From contig BGZK01000763.1 of NCBI GenBank assembly GCA_005406025.1, positions 227,565 through 291,564 of the forward strand: a stretch of 64,000 bases of DNA, given 5' to 3'. Below the pieces are notes generated by a model. The model searched no databases. It had not been told where the DNA came from and saw only the letters and a list, made by a program, of their open reading frames with translations. The position numbers were made by a program, and so were the translations under genes. Below are positions 11,866 through 23,683 of the stretch, one piece after another. Every line of letters begins with the position of its first letter. Positions within the stretch are counted from its first letter, which is position 1. This DNA comes from Eumeta japonica. Its lineage: Eukaryota; Arthropoda; Insecta; Lepidoptera; Psychidae.

Positions 11866-13539
11866 CTAGTAAGTACTTTCATAAGTGAAAGTAAATAAGA
11901 ATACTACAAAAGAAATACATAAAAAGGTTAAATTATGTTGAAACTTTTCACTTAGTGTCACTGTTCAGTGTTTTGATCTAGTTGGGATAAATATTTAATG
12001 TACAATGTACGCGGCTACAAAATCGTGTCCATGGTGTTGCTTACTAATTACATAATGCTATAAATAATCGTACATTCATTGCCGGAATATCGACCTACTG
12101 ATATTATATTTGTTAAATCTGCTGACAAATGTGTAGTTAATTCCTAACATTACATATTTTCCTAATTATCTACATTTTTATTACTCATTTATTTCGCAAT
12201 TTTTTAATTTCCTACTATGAAAATTGAGTTATAAGCTCTTATGAATCTATTTTGATCTTTTTCCGAATGATGTGTTTGTGCATGCGTGCGCGCGTTTATG
12301 TCGATCTCTCAACTTTTGAATGGATTAACAGATCGAAACGCAGTTTGCATATTAAAGTGGTTTACTTCACTTTGGCTTCCTGGAAATTTGAACTAATTGC
12401 GCCATTAAGTTTAGATACGTTTTTCAGAAAAATGTTTTTTTTTTTTTAATAACTTTTAGACTATTCTACCGATCTACACCAAAATTTAATCAGCTTTTTT
12501 ACAGCCAAACAGTTGCGTCTACTGAAGCAAGGTGCATAAAAATGGTTGATTTCTTCAAAAGATATTGTTGGAGCAACATTTTTCGAAAAGTGTTTTTTAC
12601 AATCTCTTTTAAACTACTCTACCTATAAATTCCAAAATCTAATCAGCTTTTATTCTTAAAAAGGATGTCGATCGTCATAAACTTCATCAAATCGATCGAT
12701 TCGTTTGAGAGATATCATTAACAAACAATATGAATAAAATGATTTTTTGAAAATAACTTATTTTTTTTTAGGTTGATGTTTTTTACATAGTCACCTTTTT
12801 CTGCTTAAAAAACTACGTCGAATGTTTTAAAGCTGATCAAAATCAAACGCAATCGAAAGACTAACTTTTTTCTTTAAATAAATTTATAGTTTAGAACTCG
12901 AAGAGCTCAAAATACAACTATATTTTTGAGCTCAGAAAGTTCAAAAAAACATTAGATTCTTTTATTTATATTTTTGAACACTTTCCGCTTGAAATTAGCA
13001 AGAAATTTCAGGGATGACCTGCACGGTCATCCCTGAAACGGTTTTTCGAATTTTTGAGCTCAAAAGCTTATAGATAACTATATTTTATTTATAACTCTAG
13101 GAGCTCTAAAAACAAGTCAATAAATAATACGGCGGAAGGTTTTAGGAGTAGTCTACAGGGTCAATAGTTTTTCATGTTTTTTATTGTACCTGTTCATCAA
13201 AATGATAACTGTATTCAAAATAATAGATACAGAAATAAGTTTATTATACACTTGGCACTGTTATACACGTGGCACTGTTATCAGATTCGTTCACCTTTCC
13301 GCAATTTTTTTATTACAGTTTGAAGGCCTTGGAATTTAAGCCCTCCACACTGGCCTAGTGCAGCTTGGAGGCTGTCAACTACTTTATTTATTGTGTCAGA
13401 TTTTAAGCACCCTCCTAAAGCATCTTCATTTTAAATTGCGGTACCAGGAACTTAAGTCATTCTTACTTAACTAATGCAGATTGGAGTTTTCAAAGACCAT
13501 TGTCACAAACTTAATGATGACATTCGGGACTGACAGGTT
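11866..13539. other. Intergenic with imperfect direct repeats and hairpins
   Basis: No gene is seen. Two imperfect direct repeats start at 12460 (ACTATTCTACCGATCTACAC) and 12613 (ACTACTCTACCTATAAATTC). Both run to AATCAGCTTTT, so they are 153 bp apart. Inverted GAGCTC-containing words surround 12895-12950, and a perfect hairpin lies at 13006-13038. From about 13320 there is a segment with a CACACTGGCCTAGTGCAGCT phrase that resembles 3' UTRs of lepidopteran non-LTR elements. Confidence 0.45.
13006..13038. repeat. Perfect 14-bp hairpin
   Basis: Arms TTTCAGGGATGACC (13006-13019) and GGTCATCCCTGAAA (13025-13038) are perfect complements around a TGCAC loop. It stands in AT-rich DNA with no T-run or gene nearby, so it is not a terminator in the bacterial sense. 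Confidence 0.9.
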
Positions 13540-13672
13540 AGGGTGTTCACAGATGCACAGAGAGTGATTTTATTTCATTTTAATTTAAAAACTCATTGGT
13601 GTTTGTGCCCATAGTCAAGATCCACCTGGTACGTTGTGGTTTGAAAGCAGCACTCTAAACTGCTGAGTCACC
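13540..13672 (-). repeat. Possible tRNA-derived SINE fragment
   Basis: On the minus strand the order TGGTGACTCAGCAGTTTAGA, GTGCTGCTTTCAAACCACAA, ACGTACCAGGTGGATCTTGA follows the layout of a tRNA-related SINE head (A-box-like then B-box-like region). Both boxes are degenerate, and no cloverleaf of a working tRNA can be drawn. Confidence 0.35.
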
Positions 13673-13932
13673 ATTACTTTTGTACTTATACAAAAATATA
13701 TTCTTTCTAGTGTCAGTAAAGCAAGGACTGCTACTGTAACAGACACTCACTTGCCCCAATCATAGCAGTCATTCAATGTGTAAAATTTTAAAATCTAGAC
13801 ACATACATGCACTAAAACAATACTGTCAACAACTAAATAAATCACAATGTTTTACAACTCAAAATGGTCAAATATATTTTCCAAGTAGGAACAAAAAGAA
13901 GTAAGTTCCGATTCAGACTTTATGCATTATTA

Positions 13933-15029
13933 TTAATAATTTCTCTTAGGTACAATTTCTGGAGGCACATAGTCTTCATCTTTCTGAGATTTTTTTTTAT
14001 TTTTCCCTGTGTCCTGTATATTTTTATGTTCTTTTTGTTCAATTGTAAGATCTATTTTTTCTTCATTTTCGAAAAACCATAATTTCTGTTCTTCTTCACT
14101 AAGTTTCTTCTGTTTTTCTTCTAAAATCTGGACGCGCTTGGCACGATCCAAACGATCTATTTGTTCTTTTAATTTCATTTCTCTTATTTCAATCCATGAT
14201 TTAAATAACTGCAAAAGAATTATAATAGTGTTATATTTCTAAATATGTAGAACATAAATAACATATACAACTTAATACGTTTCTGTATATTAGCATACTA
14301 ATATATACCACAGAGAAACTACAAATAAAAAATGAGGCACACTCATATTATTATAGTTAAAATTATGTTTTGCACACAAGATTTTATAAATATAAGTATA
14401 TTTACAATAAGGTAAATAGAAAATATGAACTAGGCCTGTTTTCAAACAAGTTAGTGCCAGAAAACAAAAAACCACTGTATTTTTGGAAAATCATAGATGA
14501 CACCGTTTGTAAAAAATTAAGCAGCTCCATCTAAATTCCTCCAAAGTAACATTATAAAATATTACTTTGCTATGTTATGATGTTTTTATTATTTATTTCT
14601 ATTTTATACTTGTACTTAATGAAAAAATTGAATTAAAAAAAATAAAACATCAAGATAAAAAAGTACTAGGTATGGAACAATTTCAAACTAAATTTGGCAC
14701 AGTATTCAGATGTACTACCACCAATGAGCCACTAGTTACCACATGTCTATGCTAAGTTTTGCAATCTGGTATAAAGCTAAAGCTACTATGCTGGAGAAAT
14801 AAACTTTTCTCAGACATTATACTAAGACTTTGCTAGACCAATTTTTCATATCTGAAAACTTGTGTTTTGTACAGGAAGTGTTGAGGCCAGTTTTATGAAT
14901 GTGATTAAAAATAAACAAATAAACATGTGTGTATATATAATATATATGTATATTTAATTATCCCATAAGCAAATTTTCCATGATATTAGTACTGTATAAA
15001 TGATTATATAAATCATAACCCCTTCTTGA

Positions 15030-15096
<67 letters not shown>

Positions 15097-16795
15097 ATTC
15101 TATTAAAATCAAAATTATGTCTGGTGTTTTCTGAATTGAAAATCAGTTTATTAAAAAAAAAAAAATGTTAGTACAATCACTAGTAGAAATAAAAGAAATT
15201 AAGTATAATAATTGTAGAAATAGTATTTTTACTATAAATTATAAATTTTGTTTTGAAAACATTTTCATAGTTTTGTACTTTTTTATCTTATGTAAGGGCA
15301 AAGTTAAAATTGCCCTTTTGCCATTCTAGTTAAAATTTTCTGACTATAATGCAAAACTGACCTATTATATTTTTTGTCATATAACTCTTGTGCTCTACTC
15401 TAGCCAAACCCTGAAGGCTAATATTGATGAAATCATCTAGTTGGAATAATTCCTCTATTAATAAAACCATGACAAAATAAAAAAAAAATTGTCAATAAGG
15501 GAACTTAAGAACTAAATTATAGTACAACATACAAAATTTTGCCACTATGAAGTTAATGATGAAAGTGTTACAATAGTGTAAAATAGGAACACAAAGTCGA
15601 AGATGGATGGGTCGGGTAGTATTGAATCTCTGCGTTGTATCATTTGCAGGCAATTCAGTGCGGTACAGTTTTGTGCATTTTACTGTAAATGTGATCAGTT
15701 GGTTCATTATTGGACTTGGTGAGAAATTTCATATTTCGAAACTACATATTACAATACCTTGCTTTGAGCGGTGATGTCGTTTTTCTGCACTTTGTTTATT
15801 GCATTTTCTATATGTATCTTTATAGGTTCTTCAAGAGTAACATCACTTTTGTTCACTTTGTCCAGTACTGAGAAAGAGTTTTCTAGAATATTTTTATTAT
15901 CTTTCGAAATTTCTTGCTTACTTATTTCTTTTTGCATTAATTGTAAGACCTCTGGGTATAATAAAGAAGATGTCGATTCACTGATCTTCTTACTAAGAGA
16001 AAGAAGCTTGTCATATTTCTGATAGGCCAACCAACCTATTAATTGCAATTGTAGGTTTACATTATCATTCTCTCTCTCAGAAATCCATGCCAGTGATTTA
16101 CCAGCCAATAAATAAGGATCTCTAATGTCAAAATGGTCATCAAAGTATGGATTTCTCAAATATTTAACACGGACTTTGACTTCCTCTACTTTTACATTTT
16201 CCTCTACAGATTTTTCAGTAGGGCATTCATAGCCGAGTATGTACTTATAACAGGCATATTGGCTAAGAGTACATGTAATGTCATTTGAATAATCTTCCTG
16301 TAACATAACTAAGGAAGCAACTAATGCCGCTTTCTCAAACTCTTGATCTGTCAATAATTTATCTAAGAGTAGATTACTTGTGAAGGTATCTAGAAATATT
16401 CCATAATTTAAAGGGTCTTTCAATATAACTAATAGTTCATTTATATTTCCAAATTCAAGAAAGTTTCGAATTGTAGCATGATGCGTGGAGTCCAATGTGT
16501 TGCACGTGTCTGCAGACATTCGCAATTTATGCAGCAAGTCCATTAACTCTCCTAAGTAGGTTGAATCTTTTATAGCATTAGCATATATATCAACATCAAT
16601 TGCGCTTATTGTATTTTTAGAAGAATAAGTTTGGTCTAAGAGATTGTATAAATCATTCAATTTAACCTTGGTCAATATAGGGGTCGATAATCTTAAATTC
16701 CAGCTCTCATTACATTGATATGCTTTCGTAAGAAAGAAGCGCTTTTGATAGATTTTTGATATCCGCAAAAACTTTGTAGCGATTTGTCGAATCAT
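13933..16795 (-). CDS. MRPS27: Mitochondrial small-subunit ribosomal protein mS27
   Basis: Component of the mitochondrial 28S ribosomal subunit, a helical PPR-related protein that supports mitochondrial translation. There are two coding exons, 15758-16795 and 13933-14208, joined in phase 0 across AAG|GTATTG and TTTTGCAG|TTA. The predicted protein has 437 residues, close to the family's usual length of about 415. It begins MIRQIATKFLRISKIYQKRF, a basic amphipathic start suited to mitochondrial import. Recognised family stretches include LTKAYQCNESWNLRLSTPIL, NTISAIDVDIYANA, LMDLLHKLRMSADTCNTLDS, LNYGIFLDTFTSNLLLDKLL and AALVASLVMLQEDY. The second exon is a charged coiled coil (SWIEIREMKLKEQIDRLDRA onward), which also fits the family C-terminus. 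MRPL22 is the next gene, transcribed away from it. The first ATG of the long frame is chosen because the targeting peptide follows. Confidence 0.9.
15032..15093. repeat. (AT)31 microsatellite
   Basis: An uninterrupted AT run inside the MRPS27 intron. Confidence 0.97.
15528..15715. repeat. Dispersed ~185-bp repeat, second copy at 58332-58512
   Basis: Both copies share TTACAGTACAA-like left ends, a TTTGCYRCTRTGAAGTTA word, a CAGGCAATTC word and GTTTTGTGCATTTTACTG / GTTTCGTGCGTTGTACTG right ends. Translated on the minus strand the two align end to end (RTELPANDTTQRFN versus RSELPVTDAMRRFN; NFIVAKFCMLY versus NFTAAKFHALY). That suggests descent from a coding or tightly conserved transposon segment. 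The class is unknown. Confidence 0.6.
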
Positions 16796-17358
16796 TTTTA
16801 TGAAGGTAGTATCTAGAAAGTGTAATAGGGTTTTTAGTCAAGATAGTTCGAAGTTTTTACACAATTTTTATCGTTGGATCACAACTCACTAAAATCAATA
16901 AAGTAATAATATGTGAAATTTCAAATATTGGATTATTACATTTTTAACATCAATTGTTTTTTAAATACACATATTTTGTTACTAAAGTATAGAGTTTATA
17001 CTAAAGTAAGTATAAAGTTTAGAGCTCCAACGCCGATAATTTAAACAAATAAAAATACAGACCTCTTACAATACTTTCAATGACAAAACTAGTCAATACT
17101 CAATGATAGTTAAATTTTTTAAATATATAGTATTTCATAATTTTTTGCAAGCCAGGTCAATTGACTAATTATTACTACAAAATTGAAATTAATTCATGTA
17201 CTACTGTAAGTCAATACACATTTTCTCTTCGAGTCGAATAGAACCATAACACACAGACAGTATGTAATACGTATAGGACACAGAATATTAATACACTAAC
17301 TTATAATTCAGAGGTTTTTATACATTGTAATATATGCACAGTAATAAAAAAAATAAAA
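16796..17358. other. Upstream region of MRPS27, no gene seen
   Basis: AT-rich DNA between the MRPS27 start codon and the palindrome beside the Jockey copy. It presumably contains the MRPS27 promoter, but I recognise no specific element. Confidence 0.55.
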
Positions 17359-17403
17359 ATATAGTAAGCACATACTAATTCAATTGGTATGTGCTTACTA
17401 TAT
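17359..17403. repeat. Perfect 17-bp inverted repeat next to a retroelement junction
   Basis: Arms ATATAGTAAGCACATAC (17359-17375) and GTATGTGCTTACTATAT (17387-17403) flank an 11-nt spacer. The 5' truncation point of the Jockey copy lies only about 18 bp downstream. Confidence 0.92.
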
Positions 17404-17421
17404 ATTCGTAATAAATATCTG

Positions 17422-19768
17422 TCATAGGTGCTCTTATCAACAATGTTAAGACAGTGGTCGAAAAAAAACGGTCGGGAAGTTCCGGCGTCCTCGGATCGCA
17501 GGAGGCTCCCGGTCGACGTTCTCGAATTGATAAGAGAAAAAAAAGCAGCTCTGCACCGCGCGAGCGCATACCCTACTGCAGAACACAAATCCAGAGCGCG
17601 AGCGCTCCAACGCCGAGTGAGGGCTCGCGTTGAAGAAGTCCGAAATGAGAACTGGAGTAATCTCATGGAGGAAATTACACCGTCACACAAAGTGTTTTGG
17701 AAGGTCACCAAAGCATTCAAAACAGAGGGGTATATCCCTATACCTCCTCTCAAAAAACAGTATAATTCTGTTGCCCTAAACGACGCGGAGATACCGGAAT
17801 GCCTAGCGGATAGTATCAAATTCCAATGCTCTCATGCTTCTCCTCCACACGACATTGCTCATATTCAACATATCGAAGAAGAAGTCCAGAACAAAGCCTC
17901 TCTCGAACACAAAGACGATCTGCCCCCCCCGTCTCGCTCAGCGAAGTCCAAACGCTGGTGAAATCTCTCAAAACTAAAAAGGCATCGGGCCACGATGGTA
18001 TTAGTAATAAAGCAATCAAATGCTTTTCTTTGCTTCTATTGGGTTTACTGGTCGCGATATTTAACGCGTGCCTAAGAAATTGCTATTTTCCTTCCATCTG
18101 GAAAAAGGCGGAGGTAATAGGCATCCAAAAACCAGGGAAATCTCGCGATTTCCCTGCCAGTTACAAACAGATCGGCCTCCTGAGTGGTCTGGTTACACTT
18201 TTCGAGAGAATTCTCAAAACTCGCTTAAGCGATCACCTCCTCGGGAAGGGCCTAGTTCATCAAGGAACAGTTTGGTTTCCGTCCAGTGCATTCATGTCCC
18301 CAGCAAGGTCTTTGTTTAGTAGAGTATATCTCGGAGAGCTTTCAATCAAAGCAAAAAACCGTAGCTGTCTTCTTTGACGTAGCTAAGGCCTTTGATAGTG
18401 TATGGCATGCGGGCCTAATTTATAAGCTTCACGCTCTCAAAGTACCAGATTGTCCCATTTATATCATCCATAGTTATATCAGCAATAGGCATTTTATTTT
18501 TTAGATACGAGCGCACTCATTCGACTAGACGACGTTCAGAGCAACAGTTCCTCAAGGCTCTTCTCTCTCTCCCTTACTGTACTCCGCGTACACTAACGAT
18601 ATTCCTCGTCCATCATCAGGCGTCCAACTCGCGTTATTCGCGGACGATACCGTGCTTTACTTTCGTGCTAGGCTCAAAAAATCTACACATCTCCGCCTTC
18701 AGAGGGCCATTGATGAACTAAGTCGATGCTTCCGCACCTGGAGGATCCAGGTCAATCCAGAAAAGTCAGCTGCTATACAATTTAAGTATGGGAGTCGACA
18801 AATTGTCGACTTAGACACTCCTCATCTCAGAATGTCGAACGCGAACATTCCGTGGCAGTTCAATTATAAATACCTAGGAGTCACGCTCAATAAAAATCTT
18901 CATTTTAAAGACCACATCGGGCGCGTTAGAAAAACAGCAATTTTCTATCGAACGCGGCTCGGAGCCATGCTTGGTAGAAAAAGCAAACTATCTCGGCGCA
19001 ATAAGCGCACTATTTACAAAATGTACATAAGGACGGTGTTGACATAAGCGTCCTCGGTCTTCACTTATGTTGCCCCGAAAGCACTGGATAGGCTCCAAGT
19101 TATTCAGAATAAATTCTGTAAAGACGCTACGAATGCCCACTGGTACGTCCGTAACTCAATACTTCACAGGGACTTAGAACTCTCAACCATAGCTAGATTC
19201 ATGAAGGACGCATCCAAACGATTCCTCTACTTCTCGGGATCTCATCCCAATGCGCTTCTTCGTTTAGTAGTAAATTACGAACCACCTTACCGTCATCATT
19301 TTATCCGTAGGCCACGGAATGTACTTATCTATCCCCCTGACGCTCTTACAGCGTCAGTAGATTGTCTCATGGAAGTCAACGATACACATGACTGATTAAA
19401 CTTAGGTATATCTCTGCTAGTTAGGTCTTAGACCATAGCTCCTTTACTCCACCCGGCCGCTTCCGCGTTCGGTAGATAAAATGGACCCGACCCGTGTCGG
19501 TCTCATATGCCGAGGCGATCCCTTAAGGAATCGCCTATAGGGCATGTCATACGCCGTCGATACCCCTGCGTGTCGTCCAGCTGCGTTCGGTGAAGCTATT
19601 ATTATAGAAGTCCAGCTATATAGCATTGCCGACCAAATTATTCCAACTTCAGGGGAAAGTTTTTAGTGGGTTTCAACCCCACACTACCTGCGTGCACGGG
19701 CGCGCGGGTGTGCGTTATGCATTTTTTACCTCCTCCTCGTCGCAAAAGAGAGAGAAAAAAAGAGTGGT
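17422..19768 (+). pseudogene. Jockey-like non-LTR retrotransposon, 5'-truncated, ORF2 reverse transcriptase pseudogene
   Basis: Carries the 3' part of ORF2, from the endonuclease-RT linker to the end, plus 3' UTR and A-rich tail. In order: linker LELIREKKAALHRASAYPTA (from about 17520), palm/fingers SLKTKKASGHDGISNKAIKC (about 17965), GFRPVHSCPQQG (about 18273), FFDVAKAFDSVWHAG (about 18373), the catalytic FADDTV (about 18640) and the C-terminal YLGVTLNKNLHFKDHIGRVR (about 18870). The ORF2 end is at about 19395. It is broken by a frameshift at a C-run near 17927, another near 18270, and stops near 18502 and 19045. The 3' UTR runs to the CCTCCTCCTCGTCGCAAAAG phrase and a purine-rich end. Homology to the copy at 36-40 kb begins at 17422, marking 5' truncation. 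Composition is clearly richer in GC than the flanks. Confidence 0.9.
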
Positions 19769-19884
19769 CTAATTTTAAAAGTTTTATCTAGACGAACTGT
19801 TTCGCGGGGCTTTAAGTTTTCGTTATTATTAAAATTTACATTCTTTTTTATAGTCTTAAATCTGTTACAAGTCATTATATCGTA

Positions 19885-20420
19885 AACTTGCAACTAACCC
19901 AATACATCCTCGTCGAGGGCTATTTCACGCAAGACATGAAAATTATGATTCCCATAAACTGTTCCATTTCTTCTTTCCTAAAGTTTGCTGACTTGTTAAT
20001 GTTGACTTGATCAGATTTTAAGTTAGATTTCAAATCAAAAATCATTTCAATTAGGTTGTCAGTGAATAAGTACTTGAAAATTTCTTGAGGTGTATTTAAC
20101 TGCATTATTTCTTCTGGTAGATTGGAATTTCCACGCAATTTGAAGTTTTTTTCATCGAAAGCTTCCAGTTTATATCTTTCCAAACAACTTGTTCTTTTTT
20201 GGATTTTTTTTCGCCTTTGTTTTAGATGTAGATGGAGCCTACGTAGTTAGTGTGGTTATTTCACTATCATCATCATCATCAGAAGAATTGGAATTGGGTA
20301 TGATAATATTTTTTTGTGGCGACGAGGGCGTGAATAGGTTTGATATTCAGAGCTGGAGTCTGAAGTAAGATTATCATCACTCAAATAACGATCATCAGGA
20401 ATGTGATTGACATATTTTGA
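19885..20420 (-). pseudogene. piggyBac-type transposase, N-terminal fragment
   Basis: The minus frame at 19920-20183 reads like the start of the DDE_Tnp_1_7 domain: TPQEIFKYLFTDNLIEMIFD, then a KEEMEQFMGIIIFMSCVK stretch. In piggyBac proteins the next residues are LPS.R.YW. Here a TAG stop follows VK and PSTRMYW continues behind it, so the frame was open once. Upstream (20200-20410) the minus strand encodes an acidic, Ser/Asp-rich N-terminal tail (DDRYLSDDNL, SSDDDDDSE), typical of this family, with breaks. The catalytic aspartates and the cysteine-rich C-terminus are absent. It may end at a TTGA-flanked GCGGTAAGGGG word near 20907-20920, which resembles a piggyBac terminal sequence on the plus strand. 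Confidence 0.75.
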
Positions 20421-21842
20421 GGTACTATAGAATTAAGATTCATATCTGCAATGAACAACATGTTTGAAAACCTTGAATGCATACGAAGCCATATTTTACT
20501 GATAATGTTTTGACGCAAACACATACATAGCCAATTATGGCAATTTAAAAATAAAGCTTAAAAAATTAAAGAAAACATGAAAAGAAACAAAAAATATATC
20601 ATTCCATATTTTTGAACACGCAAAGAACCCGTTTACAAATTAATAGCTTTTTATTTACCATTTTAGTATTTTTTTTTTCCATATCAAAATCAATACTATA
20701 ACGGTCGGCAAACCGTTACATACATAACCTCAAATATGGCATAACCTCAAATAGTTTGACAGCTTACATATACCTTAGACAACATAAACACGTTTCGATA
20801 CACAAAGAAATGAATGATTAGAATTCTAAGGTAGATTTCAAAAATATAACTTGTAATGAATTGAAAAAAAAAATTAGAAATTGAAGCCGTCATATTGGCT
20901 TTCTATGCGGTAAGGGGTTGAAAAAATATTGCTAATTGTTTCGTACATTTTGAAATTTGAGAATAAATTAAAACTTAAAAGGTACTTTCCTTAAATCTAG
21001 AAGTATTAAATTTAGCAGAAATCAAAGTTTTACAGCATAGTAAATGAAAACGTCGGAAAATCGTAAATTTATAGTTCTATCTTAAAAAAAAAAACTTTGT
21101 AATTACAGTTTAACTTTTGCAGTTGTAGCATGGACCGTTATATGAACCCATGTATGGAAAATATTTTACATTTACTGTTATGAAAATTTAAGATGAAATA
21201 TCGACATATATAATTAAATTCTCCATCTTAATTACAGTTTGAATTTATTTACTTACTTAAATAAATGAAATTTGTACAAATCACTCAAGTTGCAAGTTCT
21301 GTTTGTATGTATCAACTTATCTGTTTTTTTTATTATTGACATTATATATTATATAATCATCATGTATTCTTTACATCCGTTTCTGTAATAAATATTAAAA
21401 TAATTTGAAATAAATTTATGTAGCTAGTTATATAATCACATCCATATAATTCAGTGTAGTATACATGTTATTACATATCTAGTCATTTTTTTGAAACTGT
21501 GTTGTCACGAAATAACTTTAATATCGTTGTGTAGTGCCTTAAGAAGTGCTTATTAGTGACACTGATATATATCTTTTTTCAATCATTTTCACAAAGTAAT
21601 CCGTAACAGTCATAGAATATAGTTAAGAATAAATGTAATCTGTGGTATGATTGCTCTGAATTTTGAACTCATATAAATTAGGATATAATGGTGAAGATTG
21701 TGTTTAAAATGAGAAAATTGTCTTTATAAGTAAAACGGCGTATTATAAGTTGCATGAGTCTATTAATAAAAGTAATTTTGTTATTTAGCGTTTAGTTAAA
21801 TTCGTATAATATTACACCTTACACCTGCCAATAAAAACCACC
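20421..21842. other. Intergenic, upstream of MRPL22
   Basis: AT-rich. It includes a short direct repeat of ATAACCTCAAATA near 20724-20757. The last few hundred bases should contain the MRPL22 promoter, but no motif stands out. No further gene is seen. Confidence 0.5.
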
Positions 21843-23683
21843 ATGAAGGGCCTTTTTAACAACAGCTTATTGCTTTCTGGTTGTAAAAACCTTATAAGTA
21901 ATCAATATTTCCATACTGGAAATGTAATGTCGGCTTGGACTAAATCTTTTACTCCAAAAAAATTTATAAGAAGTAACAAAATAATATATCCACCACAAAA
22001 TCCTGATGAAGAACCACGACCAGCGGTTAGTCCATATTGTATTCTAGGTTGTTATTAAATTTTTCGAGTACCGATTTAAGTTTTTATGATAATATTGATA
22101 GATTTTCTAATTTTGATTATATACATGCGGCTTCATTGTTGATTTCAGTTTGTGTGTCATCAAATAACAAATTATAAGTACAGTCCCGAAAAGTTATGGT
22201 ATATCGCTTGTTTAGTTAGAGGGATGACTGTTAGTGAGGCCCTAAAACAGTTAAGTTTTTTAAATCAAAAGGGTGCCATAATAGTCAAGAAAGCCATTCT
22301 CGAAGCACAAGATATTGCTGTTAAACAACATAACGTTGAATTCAAAACTAATTTATGGATTGGTAAGCAATATATATTATACATGTTACTATAAATAACT
22401 ACAATTCTATCCTCTTAGTGTATATGAAATAAAATGTCTAAATGATTAATTTACATGTTACTTGACTCTTGCATATAGTTGTGCTGTATCTATAAATTTT
22501 TTTTTCATGTCTACATTATTCAGATTTATTGTCACTGCCGCTATTGCTATAAAAACTTTATTCTATACAATTATTTTTAAGAAAATAAGTAGGTATAGAA
22601 AGTGCACTTTGTAAAAATCACGCCAAATGTTGACGCACATTCGCTGCATTCCGCGTAAAGCTTTCCAAAGTATTCCCAAATTATCTCAAGCAAGTGCGGT
22701 CGTTATTGGCGCGGGTGAGCAATAATAAGGATGCTATATAATTCATTACTCCGAATAAACAGAGCTGTTATAATTTGCTGCATATCATGATGCCTAAAGA
22801 CTATTATAAGTAGTGAATTTATATAATGGAAATGTTAGAAAAAAATATATCTTAGTACATACATATCTAAATTCAGTTTTTTAAAATACTATGTTGGATA
22901 CAAATTGAATATATAAATAATTGCTTATATTATAAGATAAGTAATTTGATAATGACAATCTAAGCTATACTAATCTATACATAAAATAAAATAGTAGAAC
23001 CCAGTGTATCTATATTCAAGATATATATGAAAAATGGAGAAGGGACAATAAGAGAAAAATAATATAAGAGATTACCACAATTTTTTAATTTTTTGTTTGT
23101 TTGTGCTTATTTCTGAAGTAATTGAACGAATATTAATGCAGTTTTCATAAATCGATAGAGCTTATTTTGGAGCAGAATATAAGATTTTATTACATTTAAA
23201 TTGGTTGTCAAAATTGACTAAAAATGTCTTTAATAAAGTCACCATGTTTCGTTACCCTTGATGATTATGGTGATGAGCAGTAGTTTACATTTTGCAACTA
23301 AATAAAGACTACTAGATAGCAGTACAAATATCCTTTCAGTACATTTAATGATTTTTAACATTTATAATAATATAATCCGATGATGCTTCCTAGAATTATC
23401 GTTTTTAATATATATGTGTATATAGATTAATGGAAAAATATGTAATGTTTATTTTTATGTAGCTGAATCATTCTCGGCCAAAGGCCGTGTTATTAAAGGA
23501 GTCAGAAGACATGCTCGTGGACGATTGGGAGAGGTACGATACACATACTGTCATTACTTTTTGAAACTTGAAGAAGGAAAACCACCGAAAGATTTTTATA
23601 AACACAATCCGCTAACACCACAGCAACAGCTCGAGCTTTGGGTGGAGGGAATGAGAAAAAGGAAAATCACAAATTCCTTTTAG
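21843..23683 (+). CDS. MRPL22: Mitochondrial large-subunit ribosomal protein uL22m
   Basis: Structural protein of the mitochondrial 39S subunit. The uL22 family lines the peptide exit tunnel. Three exons, 21843-22025, 22149-22362 and 23463-23683, splice with GT-AG borders and phases 0 and 1. They give 205 residues, the usual length for this family. The start ATG has a strong context (CCACC before ATG) and is followed by a basic, Ser/Asn-rich mitochondrial presequence. The family core is clear: YSPEKLWYIACLVRGMTVSE, ALKQLSFLNQKGA, the C-terminal hairpin AKGRVIKGVRRHARGRLGEV and YCHYFLKLEEGKPPKDFY. A polyadenylation signal AATAAA lies at 23717-23722, 34 nt after the stop. MRPS27 lies upstream in the opposite orientation, with a Jockey copy and a piggyBac remnant between them. 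Confidence 0.93.

Larger units (their letters stand above)
14209..15757 (-). other. Intron of MRPS27
   Basis: 1.55 kb, AT-rich. It carries a 62-bp TA microsatellite (15032-15093) and a copy of a dispersed repeat (15528-15715) also present at 58332-58512. Nothing else is recognised. Confidence 0.75.

Noticed and set aside
11454..11882. 142-codon minus-strand frame
   Set aside because: It runs through a TA microsatellite (a YIYIYIYIY run) and the dispersed GC-word repeat, with no protein-like character.
17301..17819. 172-codon minus-strand frame over the Jockey linker
   Set aside because: The sense strand carries recognisable ORF2 sequence; the antisense frame has no features.
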